Of a stretch of DNA of 64,000 nucleotides, positions 47,342-56,595 are shown piece after piece. The notes beneath the pieces were generated by a model. It saw only the letters and a program-made list of their open reading frames with translations. It was not told the DNA's origin and did not search any database. Where the stretch lies: the NCBI RefSeq assembly GCF_947488985.1, contig NZ_CANLBV010000002.1:35564-99563 (forward strand). Reading direction: 5' to 3'. A program made the translations under genes and the position numbers. Within the stretch, counting starts at the first letter, position 1. Every line of letters begins with the position of its first letter. This stretch comes from an uncultured Vibrio sp. (lineage in GTDB: Bacteria > Pseudomonadota > Gammaproteobacteria > Enterobacterales > Vibrionaceae).

Positions 47342-47365
47342 TAAGCCTAAGCCTAAGCCTAAGCC
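47342..47365. repeat. 6-bp tandem array (TAAGCC)4
   Basis: Four perfect TAAGCC hexamers begin 20 bases after the efp stop, with a diverged unit after them. Confidence 0.95.
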
Positions 47366-47442
47366 TAATGCTTTAAGCTTATTCGAAACGTTTATTCGAA
47401 CAGCTTAAACAGGTGATGAGTCTTTAGGGCTTGTTTAACCGA

Positions 47443-47480
47443 AAAAAAACCACTGATTGAATTCAATCAGTGGTTTTTTT
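47443..47480. terminator. Bidirectional terminator between efp and the chitinase gene
   Basis: A perfect 38-base palindrome: A7-CCACTGATTG, AATT loop, CAATCAGTGG-T7. The T-runs on both strands suit termination of both converging genes. Confidence 0.95.
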
Positions 47481-47560
47481 GTTTCAGTTATCATCGATAT
47501 TAAAGCTAGAACCGATATTAAAGCTAGAACCGAGATAACTGAGATTAAAGTTAATCGAGA

Positions 47561-50116
47561 TTAACGCTGGTTAAGCTCAAGCAGTTTTGCACCCACGCCC
47601 TGAGAGTAAGCACGATCGTAGTACTCGTCCCAGTTGATTGACCAGTACATCACACCACCGAAGTTCTCGTAGTGATACTCTGGAACCACGCTGTCACAGT
47701 GGGTGCCTAGAACTAAGCAGTCCAGTGCTTTGTTGGTATTTTCAATCGTTGCTTGACCACTGCCCGCCGCTTTCGCGCCAGATGGCAGACCGATAGAGAC
47801 TTGGCTATCTGGCAGACCTTCAAAGAATGGGCCGTTGCCGTAAGCCGTTTCAAAGCCTTCAACAAGCATCTTCTGTGCGGCTACCATCATATCAACACTG
47901 CCTTCCGGTGCGGTTGACCCGTATGGGTGCTCTAGGCCACCATTGTTGTACAGCTGAACGTGCAGCAGGTCTAACATGTCGCGCGTATCGTTGATCAAGG
48001 GTAGGTAAGCACCCCAAACCGTACCATTCGCCATGCTCACGTAGCCACCTTGAACGTATGGGTGCTCTGGTGCCATGGTTAGGTAAAGATCACGACCGAG
48101 CTTGTCTTGGATTTGACGTAATGCAATCGGTAGACGAGTTTGGATTTCAGAACCGTTGACTAGGCCAGAACCACTTTCGTAATCGACATCTAGCCCATCA
48201 AAGCCCCATTCGATAACGATATCTGTTAGGCTATCGACAAAGGCTTGTTGTGAAGCGTCATCATTAAGAATGATGGTCCCTTCAGCACCACCCAGTGATA
48301 GAACGATTTTCTTACCGTTAGCTTGCAGCTGTTTGATGTCTTGCTTGAAGCGACTTTCATCGATAGCGGCACATCCAGCATCACCCGAAAATAGGTTAAA
48401 TTCGTTGTGACCCGGCTTAGAGATCGTGGTGTCAGCAAACGCAATATCGATCACATCCCATTCGTTTGGAATGTCGCTAAGGTTCATCGGACAAGTTGAA
48501 CCGTTCACAAAGTTGTGCCAGTAACCCACCAGTTTATGTGGATTTTCTTCCTCTAACTGTACACTCACAGGAATCGAGCTTGATAGCTCTTGCTCACCGC
48601 TGTCGTCGGTCACTTTCGCTTGGATCTGGTAGTCACCGGCTGCTTCTGTGGTCCATGCTGCGCTAAATGGTGCTTCTGTTGCTGTTGCAACCACAAGGCC
48701 GTTGATTAGGAACTCAACCTTCTCGATGTCGGCGCTGAATGATTTCACATCCGCTTCTAAGCCAACGGTCGCACCAACGCTAAAGCGAGAGCCAGCAGCG
48801 GGTTTGGTTAAATCGACAACCAAGGCTTGATCGGTTACCGACACTTGTTGGCTTGCCGTACCTGTATCGCCTTCATTGTCGGTTGCGATCGCGCTGAGTG
48901 TGATGCTGCCAGTATCAAATGGGGTCCATTCAATTTGGTAGTTATCACCGTCTGCAACACCATCACCGATCAATTGGTCATTCGCAAAAAATTGCACGCT
49001 ATCGATGCCAAAGTCACCTTCAACCGTGTTGACGACGATATCGGTCGGCGTACCAACTAGCAATGTTTCACCGTTACCTGGCGAGGTGAAGCTAAGTTCT
49101 GGCGCAGCACCACAGTCGCCTTCATGTTGCCATGCACTTTGCCATTCAGTACCTATACCCGGCTCGTATGCCCATGCGGCACTCGAACACCAGCCTGGGA
49201 TCTGACAGCTGTATTGGTTGTCTTGGTTAACCACGATGTCACCGAGTGCGTAAGTGTCACCTTCATTGTAGTTGGGTAAGGTTTTGCAGCTGCCACCAGG
49301 GGCACTGCCGTTCACTGTGAAGCTTACTGCTTGGGTGCGAGCGCTTTGCTCATTATGGTCGAATGCTTGTGCATAAACCGCATGTGAACCTGCTGTTGCC
49401 GTCCATTGGTATTGGTAAGGTTGGCTGTTGTCGCTACCGATAAGCGCATCGTTTAGGTAGAAATCAACGCGCTCGATGCTGCTGCTTTCGCTGCTTGCAT
49501 CGGCAGTAATCGCAACAATATCACCCTCATTGAAGCTTTCACCGTTGCCTGGTGATGTGAGCGAGACTTCTGGTGGCAGATCGGCTTCTGAATCAATCAC
49601 ACTGATCGTGACCTGGCTCTGCTCGGTCATCTGATCGGTGTTGGTGGCTTTGATTGTGATGACCTTGCTGCCTTCTTGCGTCGGCGTCCACTCTAGAGAG
49701 AATGGTGCTTCTTCAATTGAGCCAACCGATTGGTCATCAACAAGGAATTCGACGCGGCTGATTTCTGAATTTTTGCTCTCAACATTGGCGGCAAGTAAAA
49801 GGGGTTGCCCAAGCGCAAATTGACCGCCATTGGTTGGAGAGGTAATCGTGATAACCGGTGGCTGTGGTTCTACATTGTCGTCGTCACAAGCACCCAATAG
49901 TGACCATTCTTGCCACTCACCTGAGTTTGCATCGGGGGCGGAGCCTTGTGACCACCAGTTTGCTTGATAAGCGCTGTTTTGATGCTCGACAGTTGCACCG
50001 CCGTTGTATGCGGTGCTTGCATTCCACGCGCCTAGATCCGCACAGTCATAGCCACTTGCCATTGCACTGGCAGACAGCATACTGGTGATCAGCAGGGTTA
50101 ATTGGTTTTTTTTCAA
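47561..50116 (-). CDS. Secreted multidomain GH18 chitinase
   Basis: This is an 851-residue protein starting at a TTG (50116-50114) with AAGGAAG upstream, giving a clean signal peptide (KKNQLTLLITSMLSASAMA). Order: chitin-binding CBM5/12 (about 22-75, AYQANWWSQG), two Ig-like/PKD-type domains, a second chitin-binding domain (about 275-330), two more Ig-like domains, and a GH18 catalytic domain (about 525-851). The catalytic motif is DGLDVDYE (DxxDxDxE). It degrades chitin outside the cell. A longer frame to 50284 has no ribosome site. Confidence 0.93.
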   Translation of the reverse strand: MKKNQLTLLITSMLSASAMASGYDCADLGAWNASTAYNGGATVEHQNSAYQANWWSQGSAPDANSGEWQEWSLLGACDDDNVEPQPPVITITSPTNGGQFALGQPLLLAANVESKNSEISRVEFLVDDQSVGSIEEAPFSLEWTPTQEGSKVITIKATNTDQMTEQSQVTISVIDSEADLPPEVSLTSPGNGESFNEGDIVAITADASSESSSIERVDFYLNDALIGSDNSQPYQYQWTATAGSHAVYAQAFDHNEQSARTQAVSFTVNGSAPGGSCKTLPNYNEGDTYALGDIVVNQDNQYSCQIPGWCSSAAWAYEPGIGTEWQSAWQHEGDCGAAPELSFTSPGNGETLLVGTPTDIVVNTVEGDFGIDSVQFFANDQLIGDGVADGDNYQIEWTPFDTGSITLSAIATDNEGDTGTASQQVSVTDQALVVDLTKPAAGSRFSVGATVGLEADVKSFSADIEKVEFLINGLVVATATEAPFSAAWTTEAAGDYQIQAKVTDDSGEQELSSSIPVSVQLEEENPHKLVGYWHNFVNGSTCPMNLSDIPNEWDVIDIAFADTTISKPGHNEFNLFSGDAGCAAIDESRFKQDIKQLQANGKKIVLSLGGAEGTIILNDDASQQAFVDSLTDIVIEWGFDGLDVDYESGSGLVNGSEIQTRLPIALRQIQDKLGRDLYLTMAPEHPYVQGGYVSMANGTVWGAYLPLINDTRDMLDLLHVQLYNNGGLEHPYGSTAPEGSVDMMVAAQKMLVEGFETAYGNGPFFEGLPDSQVSIGLPSGAKAAGSGQATIENTNKALDCLVLGTHCDSVVPEYHYENFGGVMYWSINWDEYYDRAYSQGVGAKLLELNQR

Positions 50117-50440
50117 GATGTTGCTTCCTTTTAAAGGGTCGACATTGAATTGGTGTCCTATTTTTATTAAACAAGAAATAAGTCTGAGTACCAACTCGAA
50201 CTCTGTGATCTTGACCCAAGTAATATTTTTATTATTGTCGGTTAACTCGCATAATATTCTGAATAGTCGTTTATCTATATCCAAATTGTATCTTTATGTG
50301 TGGTTTGATAGCGTGAGATTGATGATTTGATGGTGCGAGCTTGATGGTTGTATGCTGCTGGTGTCGGTGTTAATTTGAATGAAAAAAGAATGAAAGAGGC
50401 AATCAGTAACGGTAGAGGCGATCGTTGATCTGGCGTCATT

Positions 50441-50468
50441 CAAAAAACAAAAAACAAAAAACAAAAAA
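50441..50468. repeat. 7-bp tandem array (CAAAAAA)4
   Basis: Four perfect copies, directly adjacent to the terminator stem of the frd operon; on the minus strand it provides a T-rich tract. Confidence 0.95.
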
Positions 50469-50497
50469 GCAGAACAAGATAATCCTGCTCTGCTTTT
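50463..50497 (-). terminator. Intrinsic terminator of the frd operon
   Basis: On the minus strand AAAAGCAGA pairs with TCTGCTTTT and the T-rich TTTTGTTTTTTG follows. The T-tract overlaps the 7-bp tandem array. Confidence 0.75.
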
Positions 50498-50560
50498 CGT
50501 CTTTTCACTCTTAAGCTCTTCGAGATTCGTTTACCCGAATCTCGCCTCTGCTCTGAACTC

Positions 50561-51019
50561 TTAAATCATATAAACAAAGATTATGGACAGTGCGCTGATG
50601 AGGCCGGCGAAGAAATAGCAAGCCACTTTACCTGCCACGCCAACGTGCAATTTCAGATCGTGCATCCCGTGGTGTAGGCGGTGCATCGCGTGCCACATCG
50701 GCAGCGCTAAAGTACCAATCACGAATAGCCCACCAATGGTGCTGGTGGCGAACTCAGAGACGCGCTCGTAACTCATGGCATCGCCACCGATGATGCCCAT
50801 CGGCACCAAAATACCAAGCACCAAAATGGTGATGGGAGTGATCATCGCAAACCAAGTACCGCCAGCGCCAAATAGTCCCCACCAGATAGGCTCGTCAGAG
50901 CGTTTAGGGTTGTGGTTTACAGGGGAAGTGCTTTTTACTGACCGATCGCTTTTTACTGACTGATCGCGGTTAACTGACTGATCGCGGTTAACTGACTTTT
51001 CGTTGTAATTTGTGTTCAT
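50561..51019 (-). CDS. frdD: Fumarate reductase membrane anchor subunit D
   Basis: This 152-residue protein has three membrane helices (about 53-75, 90-115 and 130-150), with [16 protein letters not shown] and [13 protein letters not shown] typical of FrdD. E. coli FrdD is 119 residues. The extra 30 N-terminal residues are four tandem six-residue units (SVNRDQ type, residues about 5-28) encoded by 18-bp repeats. It anchors FrdAB and binds menaquinol with FrdC. The start follows GGAGT; frdC ends 12 bases upstream. Confidence 0.92.
   Translation of the reverse strand: MNTNYNEKSVNRDQSVNRDQSVKSDRSVKSTSPVNHNPKRSDEPIWWGLFGAGGTWFAMITPITILVLGILVPMGIIGGDAMSYERVSEFATSTIGGLFVIGTLALPMWHAMHRLHHGMHDLKLHVGVAGKVACYFFAGLISALSIIFVYMI
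50937..51008 (-). repeat. In-frame 18-bp tandem array (4 copies) in frdD
   Basis: Units on the plus strand are of the type ACTGACTGATCGCGGTTA; copies two and three are identical. They lengthen the cytoplasmic N-terminus of FrdD. Confidence 0.93.
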
Positions 51020-51031
51020 AACGGCAACTCC

Positions 51032-51415
51032 TTACACCACAATAAGAACGACTAAAGAGATAAAAGCGACCGCTGCCCACTGGCTCAATACGATGATCTT
51101 TTTATCCAGCAGTTGACCTTTAAAGCGGATTGGCACCACTTGCGGCATCATATTGAAGAAGGTGTGAGCGTGCAGTAGGCTGCCGAGCAGCGCGACGATA
51201 TTAATCGCGACCACGAGAGGGGTGGCCATAAAATCTAACCAAGCCGCCCACGATTCTGGTCCTTTGACGAGTGCGCCCAAACCGAAGGTGAGGAACACAG
51301 TAAACAAGATCAAAGGCAGCACGGTCGCTTCGCGCAGCATATAGAAGCGGTAGAACGGATGCTTGCTCCACCAAGTACGTTTCACTTCACGTACATAAGG
51401 CTTACGATTGCTCAT
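51032..51415 (-). CDS. frdC: Fumarate reductase membrane anchor subunit C
   Basis: This is a 127-residue protein with three membrane helices, starting MSNRKPYVREVKRTWWSKHPFYRFYMLREAT as in other FrdC proteins. Glu in FYMLREAT is the menaquinol-site position of the family. The ATG at 51415 is 1 base after the frdB stop; an upstream TTG frame to 51451 only overlaps frdB. Confidence 0.95.
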   Translation of the reverse strand: MSNRKPYVREVKRTWWSKHPFYRFYMLREATVLPLILFTVFLTFGLGALVKGPESWAAWLDFMATPLVVAINIVALLGSLLHAHTFFNMMPQVVPIRFKGQLLDKKIIVLSQWAAVAFISLVVLIVV

Positions 51416-51416
51416 G

Positions 51417-52199
51417 TTATACCTCCTTGTTTGTTTTTGCTGCAGAGCCATTGCTCACTGAAGATCCGTCCGGCTTGAACATAGAGATCACAAAGTCCAG
51501 AGAAGACTCAACCTTGCCTTGGTTCACTGCCGCCGCTGGATCGACTTTCTTCGGACATACGTCAGAACAGTAACCAACGAAGGTACAGCCCCAAGCGCCG
51601 TTTTCACCGTTGATAAGCTTCATGCGTTCCGCTTTACCGTTGTCACGGCTATCTAGGTTGTAGCGGTGAGCAAGAGTGAGTGCCGCAGGGCCGATGAACT
51701 CAGGGTTCAAACCGAATTGAGGACACGCGGCGTAACACAAACCACAGTTGATACAACCAGCGAACTGTTTGTACTTCGCCATCTGCTCAGGCGTTTGGAT
51801 GTTGGTGCCGTCTTCTGGTTTACGATCGTTGCCAATGATGTAAGGTTTGATGGCTTCAAGGCGTTCGATGAACGGCGTCATGTCGACAATCAAATCTTTC
51901 TCAATCGGGAAGTTAGCCAGTGGCTCGATGGTCAGCCCGTTCGGGTAGTCACGTAGGAAGCTCTTACACGCCAGTTTTGGCACACCATCAACCATGATCC
52001 CACACGAGCCACAGATCGCCATACGACAAGACCAACGGTAAGACAGATCTTTGTCTTGGTGATCTTTGATGTAACCAATCGCATCAAGCACCGACATGGT
52101 TTCATCGAAAGGGATTTCGAACGTCTGCATGTAAGGCTGTGTATCTTGCTCTGGATCGTAGCGAAGAATGTCTATTTTTTGGATACGATTCTTGGACAT
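51417..52199 (-). CDS. frdB: Fumarate reductase iron-sulfur subunit
   Basis: This 260-residue subunit has a [2Fe-2S] site [11 protein letters not shown] and two ferredoxin motifs ([14 protein letters not shown] and [17 protein letters not shown]). It carries electrons from menaquinol to FrdA. The start overlaps the frdA stop by one base (TAATG). Confidence 0.97.
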   Translation of the reverse strand: MSKNRIQKIDILRYDPEQDTQPYMQTFEIPFDETMSVLDAIGYIKDHQDKDLSYRWSCRMAICGSCGIMVDGVPKLACKSFLRDYPNGLTIEPLANFPIEKDLIVDMTPFIERLEAIKPYIIGNDRKPEDGTNIQTPEQMAKYKQFAGCINCGLCYAACPQFGLNPEFIGPAALTLAHRYNLDSRDNGKAERMKLINGENGAWGCTFVGYCSDVCPKKVDPAAAVNQGKVESSLDFVISMFKPDGSSVSNGSAAKTNKEV

Positions 52200-54040
52200 T
52201 ATGCTTGCTCCTCTTCGCTCTTATTAGCATTCTCTTGTGCGGCTTTTTCAGCGGCGGCCGCTTTTTCAGCCGCTTCTCCGTACAGTCGCGCTTTTGGTTG
52301 AGATTTGGTGATCTTAACGCCGCTGTAGTCGATGGTTGGGGCTGCATCTTGGTTGTAGAACGAGAGCGAGTGTTTCAGGAAGTTGACGTCATCGCGCTCG
52401 GTGCAGTTGTCGTCTAGACGCTGGTGTGCACCGCGAGACTCTTTACGTAGGATCGCGGAATGCACCATGGCTTCTGCCACTTCAAGGCCGTAACCGACTT
52501 CGATAGCGTAAAGCAGGTCAGTGTTGAACACTTTGCCTTTGTCTTTAATGCTGATCTTCTTGTAGCGCGCTTTCAGTTCAGAGATTTTGTCGATGGTTTG
52601 CTGCATCAAGTCTTGTTGACGGTAGATACCACAACCCGCTTCCATGGTGTGACCCATTTCAGTACGGATATCCGCCCAGTTTTCATCGCCTTCTTGGTTC
52701 ATCAATGCTGCGATGCGATCTTCCACGGCTTGTACTTGCTTAGCGATCGACTCTTCGTCCCAGCCTTTGAATTCCGCGGCGCGTTTCACCGCTTCTTCAC
52801 CAGCAACGCGGCCAAACACCACGAACTCAGCCAGTGAGTTTGAACCTAGGCGGTTAGCTCCGTGTAGGCCCACTGACGCACATTCACCGACCGCGAATAG
52901 GCCTTTAATGCGAGTCTCACAGCGGCCGTTGGTTTCAATACCGCCCATGGTGTAGTGCACGGTCGGGCGAATTGGGATCGGCTCTTTCGCTGGGTCGACG
53001 TTAACGTAGGCTTTGGCCAGTTCACAGATAAACGGCAGACGCTCTTGCAGGTACTCTTCACCCAAGTGGCGAAGGTCTAGGTGGACGACATCACCCAGTG
53101 GATGTTCGATGGTGTTGCCTTTCTGCTGCTCGTGCCAGAAGGCTTGGGACACTTTGTCACGCGGCCCCAGTTCCATGTATTTGTTCTTCGGCTCGCCCAC
53201 GGGGGTTTCTGGGCCCATGCCGTAATCTTGCAGGTAACGGTAGCCGTTCTTGTTTACGATAATACCGCCTTCACCACGACAACCTTCGGTCATCAGGATA
53301 CCCGTGCCCGGTAGGCCGGTTGGGTGGTATTGAACGAATTCCATGTCACGCAGTGGCACACCGTGGCGATACGCCATTGCCATACCGTCGCCCGTTACGA
53401 TGCCGCCGTTGGTATTGCAGTGGTAAACACGGCCTGCGCCACCCGTTGCGAGAACAACCGATTTCGCTTTAATGGTAACAAGCTCACCTTCAGACATATG
53501 AATCGCGATAAGGCCTTGTACTTCACCATCTTCACTGCCTTCGTTATTTTCTACGAGCAGGTCCACCACAAAGTACTCATCAAAGCGTTTGATTTGATCG
53601 TACTTCATCGAAGTCTGGAACAGAGTATGCAGCATGTGGAAACCGGTTTTATCGGCAGCGAACCAGGTTCTCTCTACCTTCATACCACCGAAGCGGCGTA
53701 CGTTGACTTCACCGTTTTCTTTGCGACTCCATGGGCAGCCCCATTGTTCCATTTGGATCATTTCGCGAGTCGCGTTTTCAACAAAGTATTCAACAACATC
53801 CTGTTCACATAGCCAGTCGCCACCGCCAACCGTATCGTTGAAGTGGTTATCTAGGCTATCTTCGTCTTTGATGACTGCTGCTGAGCCGCCTTCTGCCGCT
53901 ACCGTATGCGAACGCATTGGGTAAACTTTAGAAATCAGTGCGACTTCCAATTCAGGATTCGCTTCAGCCGCAGCAATTGCTGTACGAAGACCAGCGCCGC
54001 CTGCGCCGATGACTGCGATATCTGTGGTGATTGTCTTCAC
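52199..54040 (-). CDS. frdA: Fumarate reductase flavoprotein subunit
   Basis: This is a 613-residue catalytic subunit with FAD-binding [17 protein letters not shown], the FAD-linked histidine in [11 protein letters not shown], and [21 protein letters not shown] and [17 protein letters not shown] in the active site. It reduces fumarate to succinate in anaerobic respiration. The C-terminal tail ([22 protein letters not shown]) is a low-complexity extension compared with E. coli FrdA (602 residues). First gene of frdABCD. Confidence 0.97.
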   Translation of the reverse strand: MKTITTDIAVIGAGGAGLRTAIAAAEANPELEVALISKVYPMRSHTVAAEGGSAAVIKDEDSLDNHFNDTVGGGDWLCEQDVVEYFVENATREMIQMEQWGCPWSRKENGEVNVRRFGGMKVERTWFAADKTGFHMLHTLFQTSMKYDQIKRFDEYFVVDLLVENNEGSEDGEVQGLIAIHMSEGELVTIKAKSVVLATGGAGRVYHCNTNGGIVTGDGMAMAYRHGVPLRDMEFVQYHPTGLPGTGILMTEGCRGEGGIIVNKNGYRYLQDYGMGPETPVGEPKNKYMELGPRDKVSQAFWHEQQKGNTIEHPLGDVVHLDLRHLGEEYLQERLPFICELAKAYVNVDPAKEPIPIRPTVHYTMGGIETNGRCETRIKGLFAVGECASVGLHGANRLGSNSLAEFVVFGRVAGEEAVKRAAEFKGWDEESIAKQVQAVEDRIAALMNQEGDENWADIRTEMGHTMEAGCGIYRQQDLMQQTIDKISELKARYKKISIKDKGKVFNTDLLYAIEVGYGLEVAEAMVHSAILRKESRGAHQRLDDNCTERDDVNFLKHSLSFYNQDAAPTIDYSGVKITKSQPKARLYGEAAEKAAAAEKAAQENANKSEEEQA

Positions 54041-54103
54041 AGTTATTCTCCAGTGAGATGCGGAGTATTCCGCTCGTTATTGTAAAAAGCCTAGGTGGGT
54101 TGC

Positions 54104-54115
54104 ATGACATGTCAT
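54104..54115. promoter_or_regulatory. 12-bp palindrome in the frdA leader
   Basis: ATGACATGTCAT is a perfect palindrome 64-75 bases upstream of the frdA ATG. A regulator site is possible; none is assigned. Confidence 0.25.
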
Positions 54116-54240
54116 CACGCGTGGATCGTTCCTAAGCCTTAAGTAGTAGGCTCAGTGTATGAGAGGGGGTTATTGGAAAAGTTGATGCATTTAGGTTTTT
54201 GGCTCAGTAATGCATGTGGAGTCATAGAATTTCTAGGTTA

Positions 54241-54256
54241 TGTGACTGCAATCACG
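54241..54256. promoter_or_regulatory. CRP-like binding site between frdA and epmA
   Basis: TGTGACTGCAATCACG matches the consensus TGTGA-N6-TCACA in 9 of 10 core bases. It is 200 bases from frdA and 237 from epmA, so either gene could be served. Confidence 0.5.
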
Positions 54257-54492
54257 ACAATCACAGATTGAGATTTATGCCCTGTTAAGGCGTGTTTTAA
54301 CTGTTTGTTGAGTATGATTTTTGTTATCAATAGGTGTTACTGAGTAATAACCATAATTGCCTTGTAGACCGTTATTTCGTGGTTTCAGCACGGCAATGAT
54401 TTAGCTTGGGTTAAGCCAAAGATAGAAGCTTACAAAAGCCGTGAAAAGTGGTAATTTTCGTCGCCTAGAATTCAGTAATTTGGAACTCAATA

Positions 54493-55464
54493 ATGCACTC
54501 TACATGGCAACCCGCTGCCACCATTAATCAGCTAAAGCAACGTGCTGATATTCTTACTCAAATCCGCCACTTTTTTGCAGAGCGCGACGTGATGGAAGTG
54601 GATACGCCAGCCATGAGTCACGCCACGGTGACGGATGTGCATTTGCATACTTTCAAAACGGAGTTCGTCGGCCCGGGGTACGCGCACGGTCAGCCATTGT
54701 TCTTTATGACCAGCCCTGAGTTTCACATGAAACGCTTGTTGGCGGCCGGAAGTGGCTGTATTTACCAAATTTGTAAGTCTTTCCGTAATGAAGAAAATGG
54801 CCGTTATCACAACCCAGAATTCACCATGTTGGAGTGGTATCGAGTCGGCTTTGATCACCATGATCTGATGGATGAAATGGATCAGCTATTGCAGCACATC
54901 TTAAAATCCGCCGCCGCCGAGCGCATGACTTACCAACAAGCCTTTATGGATGTGTTGGGGGTGTGCCCACTTGAAGATTCGATGGCGACGCTAAAACAAG
55001 CCGCTGCCAAGCTTGGGCTGAGTGATATTGCCGAGCCAGAGCAAGATCGCGACACCTTATTGCAACTGTTATTTAGTGTTGGTGTCGAAGTGAAAATTGG
55101 CCAGCAGGTGCCCGCGTTTGTGTATGACTTCCCGGCTTCACAAGCGGCACTGGCGAAGATCAACGCCAATGACTCGCGAGTCGCTGATCGCTTTGAGGTG
55201 TACTTCAAAGGGATTGAGCTGGCAAACGGCTTTCATGAATTGGATAAACCGCAAGAGCAGTTGCAGCGTTTTGAAGACGATAATGCCAAGCGTATCGAGA
55301 TGGGGTTAGCGCCTCAACCGATTGATCATCATCTGATTGAGGCATTAACATCGGGCTTGCCAGATTGTGCGGGGGTTGCGTTAGGGATCGATAGGTTGAT
55401 CATGTTGGCGTTAGGCTATGACCACATTGATGATGTGACGGCTTTCCCGTTCCCACGCTCTTAG
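54493..55464 (+). CDS. epmA: EF-P (R)-beta-lysine ligase (EpmA, PoxA/GenX)
   Basis: This is a 323-residue class II LysRS-like enzyme without the anticodon-binding domain. [14 protein letters not shown] and [21 protein letters not shown] carry motif 2, and [15 protein letters not shown] motif 3. It attaches beta-lysine, made by EpmB, to Lys34 of EF-P. Length matches the family (325). Divergent from frdA, as in many gammaproteobacteria. Confidence 0.96.
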   Translation: MHSTWQPAATINQLKQRADILTQIRHFFAERDVMEVDTPAMSHATVTDVHLHTFKTEFVGPGYAHGQPLFFMTSPEFHMKRLLAAGSGCIYQICKSFRNEENGRYHNPEFTMLEWYRVGFDHHDLMDEMDQLLQHILKSAAAERMTYQQAFMDVLGVCPLEDSMATLKQAAAKLGLSDIAEPEQDRDTLLQLLFSVGVEVKIGQQVPAFVYDFPASQAALAKINANDSRVADRFEVYFKGIELANGFHELDKPQEQLQRFEDDNAKRIEMGLAPQPIDHHLIEALTSGLPDCAGVALGIDRLIMLALGYDHIDDVTAFPFPRS

Positions 55465-55527
55465 TTTCTTGGTCTTGGTTTATTGATCTTGGTTTCTTGG
55501 TTTCTTGGTGTTAATTTCTTGGTGTCA
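55464..55527. repeat. Degenerate TTTCTTGG tandem array between epmA and the EamA gene
   Basis: TTTCTTGG, TCTTGGTT and similar 8-16-bp units repeat about seven times and fill the 66-base space between two converging genes. Confidence 0.75.
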
Positions 55528-55530
55528 GTA

Positions 55531-56418
55531 CTAAGTAACCAGAATACCAGTACCGATCACGGCAACAATGGCACCGGCCCAAGCGTAGGCGTTTGGTCTC
55601 TGCTTGGTGTAAAACCATAGGATTGGTAATAACATTATGGGTGAGGTTGACGATAATAGAGCGACCATGCCGACATTGCCTTCCTGTAATGCATATAAGA
55701 TCAGCGTCATGCCTACGGCCATCGCTAAAAATCCGTTTAACGCCGTAATCGCCAATATCTGACCATTTATCGGTTTGATTGAGCGAGAAAGTTTAGCACC
55801 CGTTAACCGAAACAGTGAGTGGGCCACAAAGGCGGTGATCATTCGAATCGCTGAAGCGGCGATCGGGTCAATGTTGGTTTGCATCACTGGCTTGGCGATG
55901 ATGCCACCCAGTGCTTGGCATATTGCGGCAGTGATTCCCAGAACCACGCCAATCCATACCGTGCCTTTGATGGTTTCAAGTTGGTTGTTGGCTTGCCCAC
56001 GACGACCAAAAAATATGGCGGTTAATACGCCACTGAATACCAAAGCCGAGCCCATAAGCTCGCTAGAGGTCATGCTTTCGCTAAACAGGAAGTAGCCGAG
56101 AATGGCCGAGAACACCGCGTGACAAGAGAACAGTAAACCCGCTTGGCGCGGCCCCATGCGATTTAAACAGGCAAATAGGGCGGTATCACCAATGAAGATA
56201 CCAATCAGACCTGACAGTACCATTGGTGTGATGAGGTCCGTTTCGACACTCGACCATCCGCCGGTAAACCAAGCCATGCTCGATAGCATGATCGCGGTGC
56301 AGCCCATTCGCCAACGGCTATAGGCGAAAGAACCTAAGTGGTGTGCTGGTTTGACGGATATTAGGCTTGAGATCGCCCAAAGAAACGCGGCCACTAATGC
56401 CAGCCATTCGAATCCCAT
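55531..56418 (-). CDS. EamA/DMT-family transporter
   Basis: This 295-residue protein has ten hydrophobic helices in two EamA halves (ALVAAFLWAISSLISVKPA and GTVWIGVVLGITAAICQALGGIIA). DMT proteins usually export metabolites such as amino acids. The substrate cannot be inferred. Confidence 0.87.
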   Translation of the reverse strand: MGFEWLALVAAFLWAISSLISVKPAHHLGSFAYSRWRMGCTAIMLSSMAWFTGGWSSVETDLITPMVLSGLIGIFIGDTALFACLNRMGPRQAGLLFSCHAVFSAILGYFLFSESMTSSELMGSALVFSGVLTAIFFGRRGQANNQLETIKGTVWIGVVLGITAAICQALGGIIAKPVMQTNIDPIAASAIRMITAFVAHSLFRLTGAKLSRSIKPINGQILAITALNGFLAMAVGMTLILYALQEGNVGMVALLSSTSPIMLLPILWFYTKQRPNAYAWAGAIVAVIGTGILVT

Positions 56419-56529
56419 GTCAGTATCATCCTCGTACAGGGAAAAAACAGCTGCTCAATATGCATCAAACCCAGCCGAGAACAAAGCGATTATTCATAAA
56501 AGCGGCGCTTGATTCTCGGTGATGGGTTT

Positions 56530-56575
56530 GTCTCTTAAACGTAGAAGGTTTTGTCTCTTAAAACGTTGAAGGGCT
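56530..56575. repeat. Duplicate of GTTTTGTCTCTTAAAACG (2 copies)
   Basis: GTTTGTCTCTTAAACGTAGAAGG is followed directly by TTTTGTCTCTTAAAACGTTGAAGG, two adjacent ~23-bp units, in the gap between the EamA gene and the chemoreceptor gene. Confidence 0.7.
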
Positions 56576-56595
56576 AAGCCTTAAAAGAAGAGAGG

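Larger units (their letters stand above)
50117..50560. other. Gap between the chitinase gene and frdD with repeats
   Basis: The first 170 bases are AT-rich and should hold the chitinase promoter. A 7-bp array (CAAAAAA)4 lies at 50441-50468, a terminator for frd follows (50463-50497), and a TACGAG-type palindrome (CTCTTCGAGATTCG...CGAATCTCG) at 50514-50552 lies next to the frdD stop. Confidence 0.6.
54041..54492. other. Divergent frdA/epmA promoter region
   Basis: The 452-base region contains a palindrome (ATGACATGTCAT, 54104-54115) about 64 bases before frdA, a CRP-like site (54241-54256) and AT-rich DNA. I found no convincing full FNR site. Confidence 0.6.

Noticed and set aside
53324..53812. 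162-codon plus frame antisense to frdA
   Set aside because: A consequence of biased codon use in frdA; no independent signals.
54313..54345. FNR site TTGATAAC...ATCA near 54320
   Set aside because: The two half sites are seven bases apart instead of four, so it does not fit TTGAT-N4-ATCAA.
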